From: Metallyticus violacea
Lineage: Eukaryota; Arthropoda; Insecta; Mantodea; Metallyticidae
Direction of reading: 5' to 3'
Length of the DNA: 64,000 nt
Assembly (NCBI GenBank): GCA_030762175.1
Contig: CM060846.1
Coordinates: forward strand, 179,987,041 to 180,051,040
The notes under the pieces were generated by a model, which saw only the letters and a program-made list of their open reading frames with translations, was not told the DNA's origin and made no database searches. Below are positions 10,778 through 21,159 of the stretch, one piece after another; within the stretch, counting starts at the first letter, position 1; each line of letters begins with the position of its first letter. Position numbers and translations under genes: made by a program.

Positions 10778-10990
10778 AAGTTCCAAACTCAGCATGATTT
10801 TGCTGTTACTAGGCAGAGGTTAATGTCACTATGAAAGAGTATGTAAGCATCCTCTGAAGTGACTGACCTCTATGCCTTTAAACATACTGAAATTCACTAA
10901 GGCGATTACGTTAAGGCAAGATACGAAATTTAAAATGAAATAAATTTCTTCGTTTCCAAGAATGTTAATTTGCTACACGGTTTAGTACTA
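10778..10990. repeat. Dispersed repeat, copy A
   Basis: A ~200-bp block is shared in the same orientation with 46620-46835. Landmarks in both: 'ACTAGGCAGAGGTTAATGTC' (TAGTAGGTAGAGGTTAAGGTC in B in shorter form), 'CTCTGAAGTGAC', 'ACCTCTATGC', 'TTTAAACATA', 'GTTAAGG', 'AATGTTAAT'. Identity by eye is about three quarters. No protein is evident. It follows a transposase N-terminus and may be a non-coding part of that element. Confidence 0.75.
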
Positions 10991-10999
10991 CACGCAACA

Positions 11000-12300
11000 A
11001 TATGTTACCGTAATACCACATTAAGATGCTACACAAACATATTTGCAGGAAACGTTGTATGTTAAGCCCTTAACAAAAAAATAATAATAATTCAATTTTG
11101 TTTAATGACCGTTTAGAAAAAAATATTGAAATCGAAACTCAAAGTTTCATTTCCTTAAATTGATCGTGTAATTATAATTGATATTAATGTTTCATTATTA
11201 TGTGATGATGTACTTGTATGAATTGTATTGAACCTGACTTACATTTAGGTCATGTATATATTCTCATGTTTTTCTCACGCTTTGACAGAAAACACGTGTG
11301 CAGAGAGCTAATATTGTATGTTTTATGAGTATATTATTTGTATGTAACAAGAACTGTCCGCCAGCATATAGGATTGACCATATAGAAAAACCGACTTTAG
11401 GAAAAGCAGGAAGGGATCGCTTTGAAAGCGCAAGTAGAAGGATTCCTTTTGTTAAAAGTGCAGATGTAACAGAGTCATAATACACTGACCCTCGCAAGCT
11501 TGTAGAAAATAACATCTTTGCTGCACCCGGACGAAAGTAAATAGAGTAATAAGTCATAAAATCGCGTCAAGCAAGGTATGAGGGGATTGAGTTCCAGCTG
11601 TGCGTTAACCAATGGAAATTCTTGCATCGGATAGGGAAATCCAATAAAGTTCATGAAAGTTGTAATAAAAAAATATATAACGTAACGACCGAACGACCTA
11701 GAAGAAGAAAAATTTACCCGGTTTGATATCAGAACAGCCAGTTAACCGTTCTCAGAGTAGACGGCGGTTCAAGTTTTAGATGCCTGATCATAAGGTTGAT
11801 ACTCACTTAATCAATCAAATGAAAAATCAGTGTGTTGGGAATTAATTTTTTTTTTCTGAATTTTAATGTCTGCAATACCTACATCCTGATAAATGATACC
11901 TACATCAGGACGTATCATTCCAGTTTCTTTGTTATTTTATTTTACATTTCTATTCAGTTTTAAATTAATTAAATGTACAGAACTACATTACTAAATAGCT
12001 GAATTATCTAAATTACAAATTTACGTAACCTATTCAACAAAAACTTTACCAACATACTACAACTACTGGTAACCATTAGTAATTTAAATTTAACTATACA
12101 CAACATGGTTCAATACGGTATGTGTTTTGTAACTGTATATTAAAATATTCCAATTGAGTTTTATAATATTCAGTGTGCAAGTGCATTCCTCTGCACCTGT
12201 ATGCTCTTCAGCTGTCGCTCGGCATCCTGGCTGCTCCTGCCGGAACCGCACACCGGACATCAGGGGGACCGGTGGTCTCAACTTCAACTGGAATTTGTGA
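11000..12300. other. Gene-poor stretch with one doubtful exon-like frame
   Basis: A 60-codon plus frame ends at 11480 after an acceptor-like 'TTTCTCACGCTTTGACAG' (11287). Its codons are less AT-rich than the flank ('GKAGRDRFESASRR'), but there is no known motif and no donor, so it is not called as a gene. The remainder shows nothing recognisable. Confidence 0.3.
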
Positions 12301-12303
12301 AAG

Positions 12304-12334
12304 GTTTAGATTAAGGTTAGGATTAAGGTTATAA
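12304..12334. repeat. 12-bp tandem repeat 'GGTTAGGATTAA'-like
   Basis: The plus strand reads 'GGTTTAGATTAA' then 'GGTTAGGATTAA' then 'GGTTA', i.e. about 2.4 units of 12 bp. It lies just beyond the apparent 3' side of the minus-strand R1-clade LINE. It contains one TTAGG, the common insect telomere unit, but is not a TTAGG array. Confidence 0.6.
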
Positions 12335-12889
12335 AGTTACGCGAGCTGCTTCTTTTTCCTAGTAGTGTAGAGTTCTATTTGTGTATTCTTCTTTTACTTC
12401 CTTCTTAATGTCTTTCGCTGTTAATTGCTCCTTATCAGTTATACTTTAGATGTTCTGTGTTCTGATGATATTCTGCTTTAACTCTTTTCGTGTAGCCTGT
12501 GTATCATATTCCCCCACTGCTTCTCCTTTGTACTCTTCTTCTTTCGACTTCTTCCCACCTGCCAGTGATCTCCCAACTTATTTTCTTCTGCCAGCTGTCA
12601 TTTCTTCTTCCTACTAAGTCTCGATGTTGCTAACATTTCAGTCATTTCGTTTGGGGTAGCATTCATTTCTTCATCCCTTTTTAAAATCTTTTTGATCTTC
12701 TTAACTTAACACTTTTTGACCCATTTGCTTTATTTTCCTTCCACTGTCATAGTTTCTTGCGTTTCTAAAATGTCCATTTTTATCTCAGATATTTTTGCGG
12801 TTATTTTTTATAAAAATTTGAACTTTTTTGATTCCTTATTATATTGTTTATGTGTTTTTTCCGGCCAATAACCTTCTTTCCTCACTGAC

Positions 12890-12990
12890 TAGCTGTGTGT
12901 AACTGGAACATTCAAATATTGCATGCTCCGATGTATCTTCTATTTTGCGATTGTCACAATTGCTGCTGGGTTGTAATTTCATTCTTTCTA
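12890..12990 (-). pseudogene. LINE ORF2 C-terminal zinc-like motif
   Basis: The minus strand reads 'SSNCDNRKIEDTSEHAIFEC', the C-terminal Cys/His signature (C...EDT.EH..FEC) that follows the RT in R1 and related clades. Upstream on the same strand, frameshifted, is 'HDPYQVYLERMKLQ', the matching 'GHG.Y..YL.R' segment. It is thought to aid RNA or target binding. Confidence 0.75.
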
Positions 12991-13439
12991 AATATACTTG
13001 GTAAGGATCGTGCACCGTAATGAAATGTGCTAAACCTTTTGCAATTTGAATGTGTTTTAATTTTATTCTTTCTTTTATTGATGAAAATATTTTATGGATT
13101 CTTCTTCCCTCATCTATCCTATCCCATTTCTCCTGTCATTCCTGCATTAATGCTTCTTTTATTTGAAGTTTATCGGTGCAGCTTCTACCAATTATCTCTC
13201 TTATGGCTTCATAATTCTGATTTTTAGCCATAATTCGCTGTCACTTGTCTAATCTGACAATTTATTGGCCAGATAGTCCGTGTTACTAGGAGTCCCATTG
13301 TTGGTGTTGTTGACGTTGCTCCTGTACATCTAGTAAAAACTTTCTTTCTTTGTCACTTCTTACCAATCTTTTAATGATCTCTTCTCCGTTTTTTTGGCCC
13401 CAGACTCCTGCACCGTATGTTAATATTGTTGCAAAAATA

Positions 13440-14660
13440 CTCGTGTGATATACCCTAATTGATAATTTAAATTTTTTTTACCTATATTTGCTATTTTGAA
13501 CATAATTTTCTCTGCCTTGTTCCTAGTGTCTTCGATGTGTTTTTGAAGTTGATTTTCTCATCTAATTGAATTCCTCCATATTTTGTGATTTCTTATCTTT
13601 TTATGTTTTTACCATTTATTTTTATATATGTATCCCTCTTTAATTTTCCTTTCAATAATATATATGACGATTTCGTCGGGGCTATTTCCAGCATGCAATC
13701 AATATAACAGTTATTTCCAATATTGTATGTTAAGTTTGCTTTATATTCTAATCCCTATCTACTTTTCCATTCAACGATGATAAGAAGGTCGCCTGCATCA
13801 GCAATTACCTGTTGTTTGTTTTCATTCTTTTCTATTTTTATCAATAGCATTTCTAAGAGAATGTCCCATTATATGGGCCCTAGTACTGAGCCTTGTGGGC
13901 ATCCCTTAGTACTTTCTTTGGTTATTTTTTTATTGACGCCAGTGATATGCACCCTTCTGTTTTGACAGTAATTTTTAAGTGTTATATAGGCATTTGGGAA
14001 GCTTTTTTTTCTCTCTCAGAATTTTGAAAAGTGCTGACCACCAGAGATTATCGAACGCTCCAGTAATATAAAAAAATGGCGATTCCGTATTTCTGTGTTG
14101 TTGTTTTTACATTGATCAATTAATAGCTTCTTCCGTTGAGTTTTCTTTCGTAAATCCAAATTGTTTACCACTCTTCCCTTTCATAACTCTGAATTCCCGA
14201 ATTCTGTTGGCTATTAAGTAATCTATTATTTTTTCTAAAGCGTTTAATTAGCAAATTGGTCTGTATAATTTACGTTGCGTGATGTCTTTATCTTTTCCTT
14301 TTTGCAGAATTGTAACATTCCCGTCTTTCCAACAATAAGGCACTTTCCTTGCCATAAACAGGTGTTTAAAAGTTGTTGTAAGTTTGAAGTAAACTTATGT
14401 TCTAATTTTTTAATTACTTCTTTTTTTCAGAGCTTTTATTATTTGTCTGATTTCATTTTCATGATATGGATAAATAAGTCCTTGTTCTTGTTTTGTTTAC
14501 TAACTCTTTCCTCAATTCTTTTAGTTTCTCCATGACCAATTTATACGGGGCTCCGCAAATGATTTTGGATAACTTTTCTTCTACAAATTTTTGCCAGGAC
14601 ATTTTAGGCGTTTCTTCAAATTTTTTTATATTTAATTTAATTTCCCTGTCTTTCAATAGT
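13440..14660 (-). pseudogene. LINE ORF2 reverse transcriptase domain
   Basis: The minus strand contains 'GCPQGSVLGP' at 13875-13904, a hallmark RT motif of LINEs, then 'ADAGDLLIIVE' with the box at 13785-13802. The expected FADD reads DAGD, so the first catalytic Asp is replaced by Gly. Further down, 'GGIQLDEKINFKNH'-like thumb sequence is visible across frames. At 14459-14656 the frame reads 'SWQKFVEEKLSKI' and 'YKLVMEKLKELRKEL', the linker between EN and RT. RT performs target-primed reverse transcription; this copy is dead. Confidence 0.8.
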
Positions 14661-14986
14661 TTTGAATCTCTATCTCTCGCTACTACGGACTTTTAATAAT
14701 TTTTCCTAGTTTTTCTTACTTTGCTCCTGAATTTTTGTAACGTTTCATTCCAAAAAGACATTCCTATTGGTTTCCTTGTTAATTTTGGAATGTTAGATTT
14801 CATCGCGTTTTAAATTGGTTTGGTCAGTTCTAATGCTTTTATAACTATGTTATCATTTATTTGTGGCATATCTGGTAGTTGGAATTGCTTATCTAATTGT
14901 TTCCAGTTTGCACTTTTATGTTAAATGCTTTAGCGGTTTTTCATGCTCCCTGCTCTAATTTTCTGTTGAATTCGCATTCGTGTAAA

Positions 14987-15599
14987 TTATGTTATAGTCG
15001 TTAGAGACTGCCCCACTTTCCAATTGGTTATATAATTTTGTGTTCGCCTATTTGTCAGTGTAATATCTACGTTTTCTGTGGCACCTGCCCTGTTGCTGTA
15101 AGTTGGTGGAGTGATGGGTACATTTTCTACTTTCAATTGTATTGTAGCAATTGCTTCTTCTAATAATTCCCCCTTTTCATCTATTTGTTTGCTGTACCAC
15201 CACGGGTAATGAGCATTAGTATTTTCCATGTAGGTAATAATTGGTAAGTAGTGAATATTATATTTCATTTATTTTAATTTATTCATATACAGTTTTATAT
15301 TATCGCTATATTGATAGTATTGGTTAACAAAAATCCAAGTTTTATCTAAATATGCCAATTCAATGTAGTTTGTATGTAAATCGCATAATTGTGTAATTTT
15401 TCCGACCTGAATTTTACATCTTATGACAATAATTGCTGTCATGCAGTTTTCTTTTTCCGCAATTACTTTCTCAATTATGGGCATATGTACTGATCTCCCT
15501 TTTAAAGTATGGCTGTTGAATGCATAGGATATCTAATTTTATTTCCTCTATTAGTCTTCTTAATTGTATCATAACCAGTTCGAACTTTTGAGCTTTAAT
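14987..15599 (-). pseudogene. LINE ORF2 APE-type endonuclease (main part)
   Basis: Minus-strand frames give 'KFELVMIQLRRLIEEIKLD' and 'LCIQQPY' (15510-15590; canonical QEPY with Gln for Glu), 'KITQLCDLHTNYIEL' and 'FVNQYYQYSDNI' (15269-15484), and 'ENTNAHYPWWYS' with 'DEKGELLEE' and 'ITLTNRR' (14987-15268). These are the successive motifs of R1-clade endonucleases, which nick the target DNA. The N-terminal 13 residues lie on the other side of the SINE inserted at 15600-15793. Confidence 0.85.
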
Positions 15600-15793
15600 C
15601 GGTATGGCTTACTTCGGAAGGGAAGCAAAGCCGTGGGTCCCGTGTCGTACATTTACGGCACGATTAAGAGCCTCAAGCCTGAAAAAAGAGGTCTCTGAGC
15701 AAAATTTGTCGACCGTTTCACACCCTGAGTTGAATGGGATGCTTATGACCTCAGATGTTAAACAGCGTTCGTAAATGAAACAAATAAAAAAAG
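15600..15793 (+). mobile_element. SINE-1, 5'-truncated copy inside LINE endonuclease
   Basis: From ~15609 the sequence matches the 3' half of the SINE at 5352-5670: shared 'GTGGGTCCCGTGTC', 'CATTTACGGCACGA', 'AGCAAAATTT', 'CGTTTCACACCCTGA', 'GATGTTAAACAGCG' and an A-rich end. The flanks 'GAGCTTTAAT' (15590-15599) and 'GAACTTTAAT' (15794-15803) match 9 of 10 and are the likely TSD. Removing the insert and one TSD rejoins the endonuclease frame between 'RQIK' and 'AQKFELV', confirming the insertion boundary. The head is missing, the usual result of incomplete reverse transcription. Confidence 0.9.
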
Positions 15794-15803
15794 GAACTTT
15801 AAT

Positions 15804-15842
15804 TTGTCGTACTGTTATTAGATTATTATTTTCCATTCGTAT
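15804..15842 (-). pseudogene. LINE ORF2 start (endonuclease N-terminus)
   Basis: The minus strand opens with ATG and reads 'MENNNLITVRQIK', which fuses in frame with 'AQKFELV' beyond the SINE insertion. It resembles the first residues of R1-clade endonucleases (ITVLQINL...). The preceding ORF (tail of ORF1, ending 'YEWKIII') overlaps this start in another frame, the usual ORF1/ORF2 overlap. Confidence 0.7.
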
Positions 15843-17900
15843 ACATACAAAGCACGCACTATGTCCATATAACTGGTTGATTCCCAAGAGACTGCGCATA
15901 TGGCTGCTGTGCAATCTCCTGCAAAATGGTGGATGTCTGTAATGACGAGAGTGGTCACTTCTTCTTGGACAGTATTAAACAGAATGACATTAATCGGCAT
16001 GAAGTCTGTTACTCTTGTGGTTATAGCGAAGTTTGATGTATCTTTCTTGTTAGATTTCGTACACCAGCTGTCGTGTGAGTTCATTTCTTCAAAACTATTA
16101 TTCTTTTCTATACTGCTATTATGAGACTTTTTCTATGTATAGTCATTTATAATATTTGTTTGTTCATTATTGGAGGTATATATATATGACTTTTGGCCAT
16201 TTTTGTTGAAAATTTATAGTTATTCTTCCTTGGCACATCACAAAACTTTGTATACCTCTTCTAAATATTCCTGCCTTTCTTTAAAAATTATATGCAAAAG
16301 TTTCAAGAAATAATTTGGGTCTAAAGGTAAGTTGTATGTTTTTAGATCTATTCTATCTACTGCTTCTGGTGTTGGAAAGGTGATTCTGCCTCCTTTAGAA
16401 TAAATCTTCCTTATAATAAATCTTAATGTGTACTTCATACCTTTTTCTTCCAACCTGCTGCTTATTCAAAGTTTTCGTATATTTCCTCTGGAGTCATTAT
16501 GTTAGTTTTTATTTTATCTCTTATCACGACTTCCAATGGCTTTACATCTTTATTTGCCTGTTCCACCTCTTCATTCAAACTGGGCGGGTGACAAATCTGG
16601 TGGACTCCGGTTCACCCTACTCTGGTCATAGACTGATTGCTTACTTTTATCTCTCTTCATTTAACATTCCTCTTATTCTTTTGTTATAGCATCGTTATAT
16701 TTCTTCTTTTCCCTCTTATTTTTCTTCTTAATGTTATTCAAGATTTTCCTTATAATACTTTCTTTTTTCTTTGCCGCTTTCTTATTCCATCATTTCACTA
16801 TCGGTTCTCAATGCATCATAATCGATTTTAATTACTCTTCTGTTATTCCTTTGTTTTATTACTTCTTCTTTCTCTTCTTCCTTTTGAAGTAGAAATGTGT
16901 TAGAGAACCTGCATTTACCTATCTTAATTCCATATGTTTGCACTGCTTCTTCGATTTTGTTGCATTATAATTGCCACCTATATATAAAGCCCCTATTGTA
17001 CTTCATTTTAACCTGCTTGGATTTTTCCTGCTTTTTCGTTTGCTCTTTGCCCTCACTTTCTGTTCCTTAAGATCCATAGACAGTTCTTGAAATTAATTTT
17101 TCCCAGAATATTTTCTAGTTGGACAGTCCTTTTTCCTTGCGCATTTCTTCTTCTTTTTCATGCAAGGTATACGTTCTGTTTTTTGTGTGGTCTTCTTCAT
17201 CACAGTGTACACAGGTGAATTTTTCCATTTGACAATTTTTGACTATGTAGCCCAAATCCCGGTATTTAAGGCATCTAGTACTAGGTAGTCTTTTACCGTT
17301 ACTGATTGAAATCCTGTAAATATTCTTCCCGTTTTCATTAACAAGAACTTTATTTTTGCTGATACCCCAACATGGTGAATGTGGCTTTATTTTTAGGTCC
17401 CATTTTGAATCTGAATTTTAAACTTTCGTCAAATTCTTCTTTTGATATTTTTCTTTAAGGTTTTGTTTGCATATTTCCTCCTTTAATTCTTCTTCAATCG
17501 TTCACACTAAAACATCATATATTATTAAACGGTGACTCCTCTTCCTTGGTAATTACATTCTTAGTTCTTTGACTTTTAATTGCCTGTTATTTATTATCTT
17601 CACCAAATCTTCTTCTGTATCTACTTCCAATACTAAATTTTTCTCTGTTGATCTCATATATCTAATTTTGATTCTCTCCATCTCTGGTTTCAGGTATTTG
17701 GTGAACTTCCTGAATACTTGTCCCTTTGGATGATGAAATGAACAGGGTGTGTTTGTAGTTTGGACTGGTTTTTGAAAGTTTTTTTCTTTTTCTGTTAATT
17801 TTGGTTTGGCTGCCGCCTGCGCATATGATATTACTGGCGCTTGAAAATTTTCTTTCAGTTGGTTTATTGTTTCATCTTCTGTTTTGAGTTTCAAATCTTG

Positions 17901-17931
<31 letters not shown>

Positions 17932-18340
17932 CGTACTTATTCGACAATTTTCCTAACATATATATATTGCGATGTATTTTTCTCATTTGCAATGCAAGTA
18001 TTAACTGCAGATATAATTATTTGGAGGTTTCCTCCTGTGTTTCTTTGTGTTCTTCCGGAAGTCAATTCGGTGGTTGCTTTCAGTTTTTCCGAATGAGGCG
18101 ACACACCTGCTCTTTCCAATGAGCGCGTTAATGTTCTCCTTGGAGAGAATATCTTTCTCTGTTTGTTTAAATTAAAAATTTTATCCGTTTTTTCCCTAAC
18201 TTTTGCAATGATTTCACCAGTTCCCCATCCCTTAATATGGCGAAATCCGTAATGGGAATATACCTGACCCACTGCAGTATTAAGCGACCATGCCTCAGCT
18301 GTTCTGACGTATACAAGATGGCGTGCTGCGTGTTCTATGC
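15818..18340 (-). pseudogene. LINE ORF1 (gag-like), broken
   Basis: Minus-strand pieces: 17937-18272 ('RRTLTRSLERAGVS'), an A-tract coding poly-Lys (plus-strand T-run at ~17900), 17553-17894 ('PVISYAQAAAKPKLTEKEKN', 'RYMRSTEKNLVLEV'), then two decayed CCHC knuckles at ~17160-17290: 'CLKYRDLGYIVKNC' (second Cys and the His replaced by Tyr) and 'CVHCDEEDHTKNRT' (last Cys lost). A ~1.3-kb tail follows to the ORF2 start, ending in 15818-16084. ORF1 proteins bind element RNA. The long region after the knuckles is unusual for R1 and may include undetected insertions. Confidence 0.65.
17900..17926. repeat. Poly(T) run (~27)
   Basis: Uninterrupted T-run; on the minus strand it is an A-run inside LINE ORF1 that reads as poly-lysine. 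Likely expanded by slippage after the element died. Confidence 0.9.
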
Positions 18341-18344
18341 CGCA

Positions 18345-19000
18345 GGGTATTAGTTTTTGTACAATATTTTCTTAATTGTTATGGTAACAAGCATTCTGTG
18401 TGATAAATATTGATTGTATTTAATATTTTGAAAAATACTTATGTTAGTTCAGGCGTACGACCGACCGCTTGCGAGATACATTATACCACAACCGGTTTAC
18501 CTTACAACCAGTGCAAAGCGTCGTATTACATTTACCTGTACGAGAGAATGAACGAATCTGTCAAAACACTACAACTATGTTAAAAAGTTACAACTACTGC
18601 ACTTTTACTCACTTTTACTCCTATGTCTGAGGTGTGACTTGATATTACTTTTTAAATGTTTAAGTTTTTATTATACCGTAACCTGTGATACCTGGCAACA
18701 CACTGCATAGTTGTTTGACAATCTAGTTAGCAATTAGGTAAGCAAGGAGTGAGTCGGAAACTAGGTTAGTTTTAAACTGTGCAATAGTGGAATAAAAAAC
18801 CCTTAAAGTTGTCCTCAGGTGCTACGGACAGCCACACGTATGGGAAGGCATTGAATATTTAATCTATAAATTGTGTATAATATACACTAAGAGTTTTTTG
18901 TGTAAGCCGTTGGATTTTTGGCCCTTAACGCTGGCTCAAACGAGCGACCAAACTCCAGTCACCCTGAGATATACTATTTTAAAATTGCGGCAAATTGGAT
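18345..19000. other. Gene-free stretch
   Basis: No frame, repeat or RNA gene recognised between the LINE 5' side and the SINE-1 3' fragment. Confidence 0.5.
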
Positions 19001-19005
19001 GGATA

Positions 19006-19048
19006 GATTTATTTATGGACGCTCTTTAACATCTAAGGTCATCAGCGT
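19006..19048 (-). mobile_element. SINE-1 3' end fragment
   Basis: Reverse complement reads 'ACGCTGATGACCTTAGATG' then 'TTAAAGAGCGTCCATAAATAAA', the terminal hairpin module of SINE-1 and its tail start. Only ~44 bp are recognisable, and the sequence beyond does not match the SINE body, so this is a severe 5' truncation or another element with the same 3' end. Confidence 0.75.
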
Positions 19049-19059
19049 GGCAAATTGCA

Positions 19060-19595
19060 GCCCAAATAGGGGGATTTCAATTAGTTAACGAATTAATACA
19101 AATTAATTTACTCCACCCCACCACATATTAAAAATACGGCTGCAATATTAGACAAATAATGAGGAAATAATTTACTCATAAATTAAAAGAAGCTGCAGTT
19201 ACTTTTTTGCTTAAATGTGTGAAGTGTTACGATCTGAATTTTATATACTTAAGAATTTCATCTTAATCTTGCATTGCTTCAACATTACTTCCTTATCAAA
19301 CATATTCAGGGATGCAAGAAAAAATATCAATACTTTTTTCTATGGATTTCATTACCATGAAATTGTTCTCCTGAAGTATAATCACTGCAAGCAAGAATTC
19401 TTATGTGTGTTACATTTTATGCGTGTTTTGACTTGCTCTGTGTCTCAAAATTTCCGTTATAATGTTTCATCTATTAATTTAATTATTGATATACCTTTGC
19501 ATATAAGAAGCATAAACAAGCATAACAAGAGTTGACAGTCACTACCATTGCCTGCGCCTGTAACAGAAAATATTTCTATTTATGAGGGATGTTTT
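19060..19595. other. Gene-free AT-rich stretch
   Basis: A 106-codon plus frame (19215-19535) is AT-driven with no motif; not called as a gene. Confidence 0.4.
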
Positions 19596-19599
19596 GCAT

Positions 19600-19800
19600 C
19601 TAAACGAGAGACCATGACTTATAGCGATAAAGGTTCCCTTTCAGCATGCCTCAAAGGTACACAACTGGCGAGGTAAGGTCAGGTGACCTTAGTGGCTAAA
19701 GTTCTTAAGAAATGATATCAACTTTAAAGCAGGAAATATTTTCAGCCTTGCTGACATTGTAGATGTGGCATTTTGCTGGATGGGCAAGGTAATTGGAAGG
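19600..19800 (-). pseudogene. Tc1/mariner-type DDE transposase catalytic fragment
   Basis: Minus strand, across one frameshift: 'QQNATSTMSARLKIF' (decayed Q.D.A..H second-Asp segment) and 'PLRSPDLTSPVVYL' followed by 'GMLKGNLYR', matching the 'WPPRSPDLTPLDFFLWG' block around the last catalytic residue. Stops are present. Related to the family at 22735-23470. A fragment only. Confidence 0.6.
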
Positions 19801-19877
19801 ACTATTGATTGCCTGTTAAGTTTCTAATGGGTCACATTAATTTACATAACCGTTTGTTCATAATTTGTATCCGAAAT

Positions 19878-19914
19878 ATTAATAAAAACAAATGACGCCT
19901 TTGTTTTTATTAAT
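19878..19914. repeat. Perfect 15-bp inverted repeat (hairpin)
   Basis: Arms 'ATTAATAAAAACAAA' (19878-19892) and 'TTTGTTTTTATTAAT' (19900-19914) pair perfectly around a 7-nt loop 'TGACGCC'. It lies upstream of a transposase relic but is not obviously its terminal repeat. Confidence 0.85.
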
Positions 19915-20420
19915 GTGCGGTAATTACCTAATAGGATAATGGAGAATGGTAGTCTCATGTGGAACATGTTTATTTCAGTGACATATTCAGCAACATTCAA
20001 TTTATTTTCTATTAACTTTCTATATCTTTAAAATGATTATTGTTTATCACAGGGCAGAATATGATATTTTTTTTTGGTAGAAACCATTTATAACTTATTC
20101 CCCTATGTTCTGTAATTGTAAGCATTAAAATATATGTTATTATACGCTATGCTGTGTTCTGTCATTGTAAACATTAAAATATATGTCATTATATACTACG
20201 CTACATATTTATTGGTACAGCTTCTCACATTCGCAAACAACAGTGCAACCCCTTATGATTGCTTAGGACACAAGAATGAACTGTTAGCAGGCTGCCACTT
20301 TGGCGGAAGCTGATACATAAACAAGCAGCAGGGAAGAGACAAAGACTCTATCCTGCGTGATGACATAAATTCCGGAATGCAGGTTCCACTGAACGAACAC
20401 CGGACAGCCGCGCAGGTAAA

Positions 20421-20440
20421 CACACACACACACACACACA
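20421..20440. repeat. (CA)10 microsatellite
   Basis: Ten CA units. Minus-strand open frames here (20253-20466) are by-products of the repeat and were not called. Confidence 0.95.
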
Positions 20441-20477
20441 TGTCCAAAAATCACTAGGGTTGACACTGCAGGTGCCG

Positions 20478-20499
20478 TTTTTTTTTTTTTTTTTTTTTT
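20478..20499. repeat. Poly(T) run (~22)
   Basis: Uninterrupted T-run; may be the A-tail of an unrecognised minus-strand retrosequence, but no matching body was identified to its right. Confidence 0.9.
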
Positions 20500-20884
20500 A
20501 AATCTTCTTTATTTACTAAATGCTCCAATACTGTTATAGCACTGCTATCATTTCACACTATTACATGTTATCTTTAATGTTATTTCTTTACACTATTACT
20601 TCTTATACTAATCTAATCGTTATACAATGAAGATTGCTAAAATTGGCAGCATATGCAAATCAAGGCCTTTATATCAATTACATTACAATTGATTTGGTAC
20701 TGTGAGGCATAATTGCGGGAGGCTGTGCTCAGCATGGGCAACCTAGATATAACCAATATCACCAAGCGTCTTCGCCTGCTGGATGTAAACACTAGTACCA
20801 AAATATCTTCTTTTTTCTTAAATTTCGATTATGCTTTGAATTGCAGTCGTTGTGGCGCAATCGTATTATGGCACAATCGATTTT

Positions 20885-21148
20885 TTCAATAGTGTTTAAC
20901 GCCCGTTTTTACTACTGAGGCACCACAGGCTGTGGACACTGATGAGACATGAAATGAAATTGTATATTGGGAAAGGGATTTTTTAAGGAAGGAAACGTTC
21001 CAGGCCTAAGTTTAGGGCACCTCCCTGGCATTTACTGAGGAAAACCTAAAAGAAAAACCTGTCAGGGAGGACAGTCCTGATGGGAATCGAACCCCAGACC
21101 TCCCGCTCACGAGTCCGATCCTTAAATACTTCGGTCACCCTTGGCGGT
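20885..21148 (-). mobile_element. SINE-2 copy
   Basis: In the reverse complement the tRNA-like head lies at 21075-21148 ('GGTTCGATTCCCATCAGGA') and the 3' end at 20885-20900 ('GTTAAACACTATTG'). Body landmarks 'TTAGGCCTGGAACG' and 'GGTGCCTCAGTAGT' are present. Flanks 'CACAATCG' (20871-20878) and 'CACACTCG' (21149-21156) look like a TSD with one mismatch. Confidence 0.9.
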
Positions 21149-21159
21149 CACACTCGGAT

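Larger units (their letters stand above)
12340..18340 (-). mobile_element. R1-clade non-LTR retrotransposon (LINE), near full-length relic
   Basis: Read on the minus strand from ~18.3 to ~12.35 kb, all parts of a two-ORF R1-clade LINE occur in order: ORF1 with CCHC knuckles, APE-type endonuclease, reverse transcriptase and the C-terminal H-x4-C zinc-like motif. Length (~6 kb including an inserted SINE) is close to a complete element. It is not in rDNA, so it belongs to an R1-clade family with other target use. Stops and frameshifts are scattered throughout. Exact ends and TSD were not determined; no 3' poly(A) was identified. Confidence 0.85.

Noticed and set aside
11264..11557. Overlapping frames on both strands as a gene
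   Set aside because: Acceptor-like sequence and mildly coding composition on the plus strand, but no motif, no donor and no partner exon.
19215..19535. 106-codon open frame
   Set aside because: AT-driven composition, no domain, starts at a non-conserved point; expected by chance in 64 kb.
20253..20466. Two overlapping minus-strand frames with Val/Cys repeats
   Set aside because: Produced by reading through the (CA)n microsatellite.
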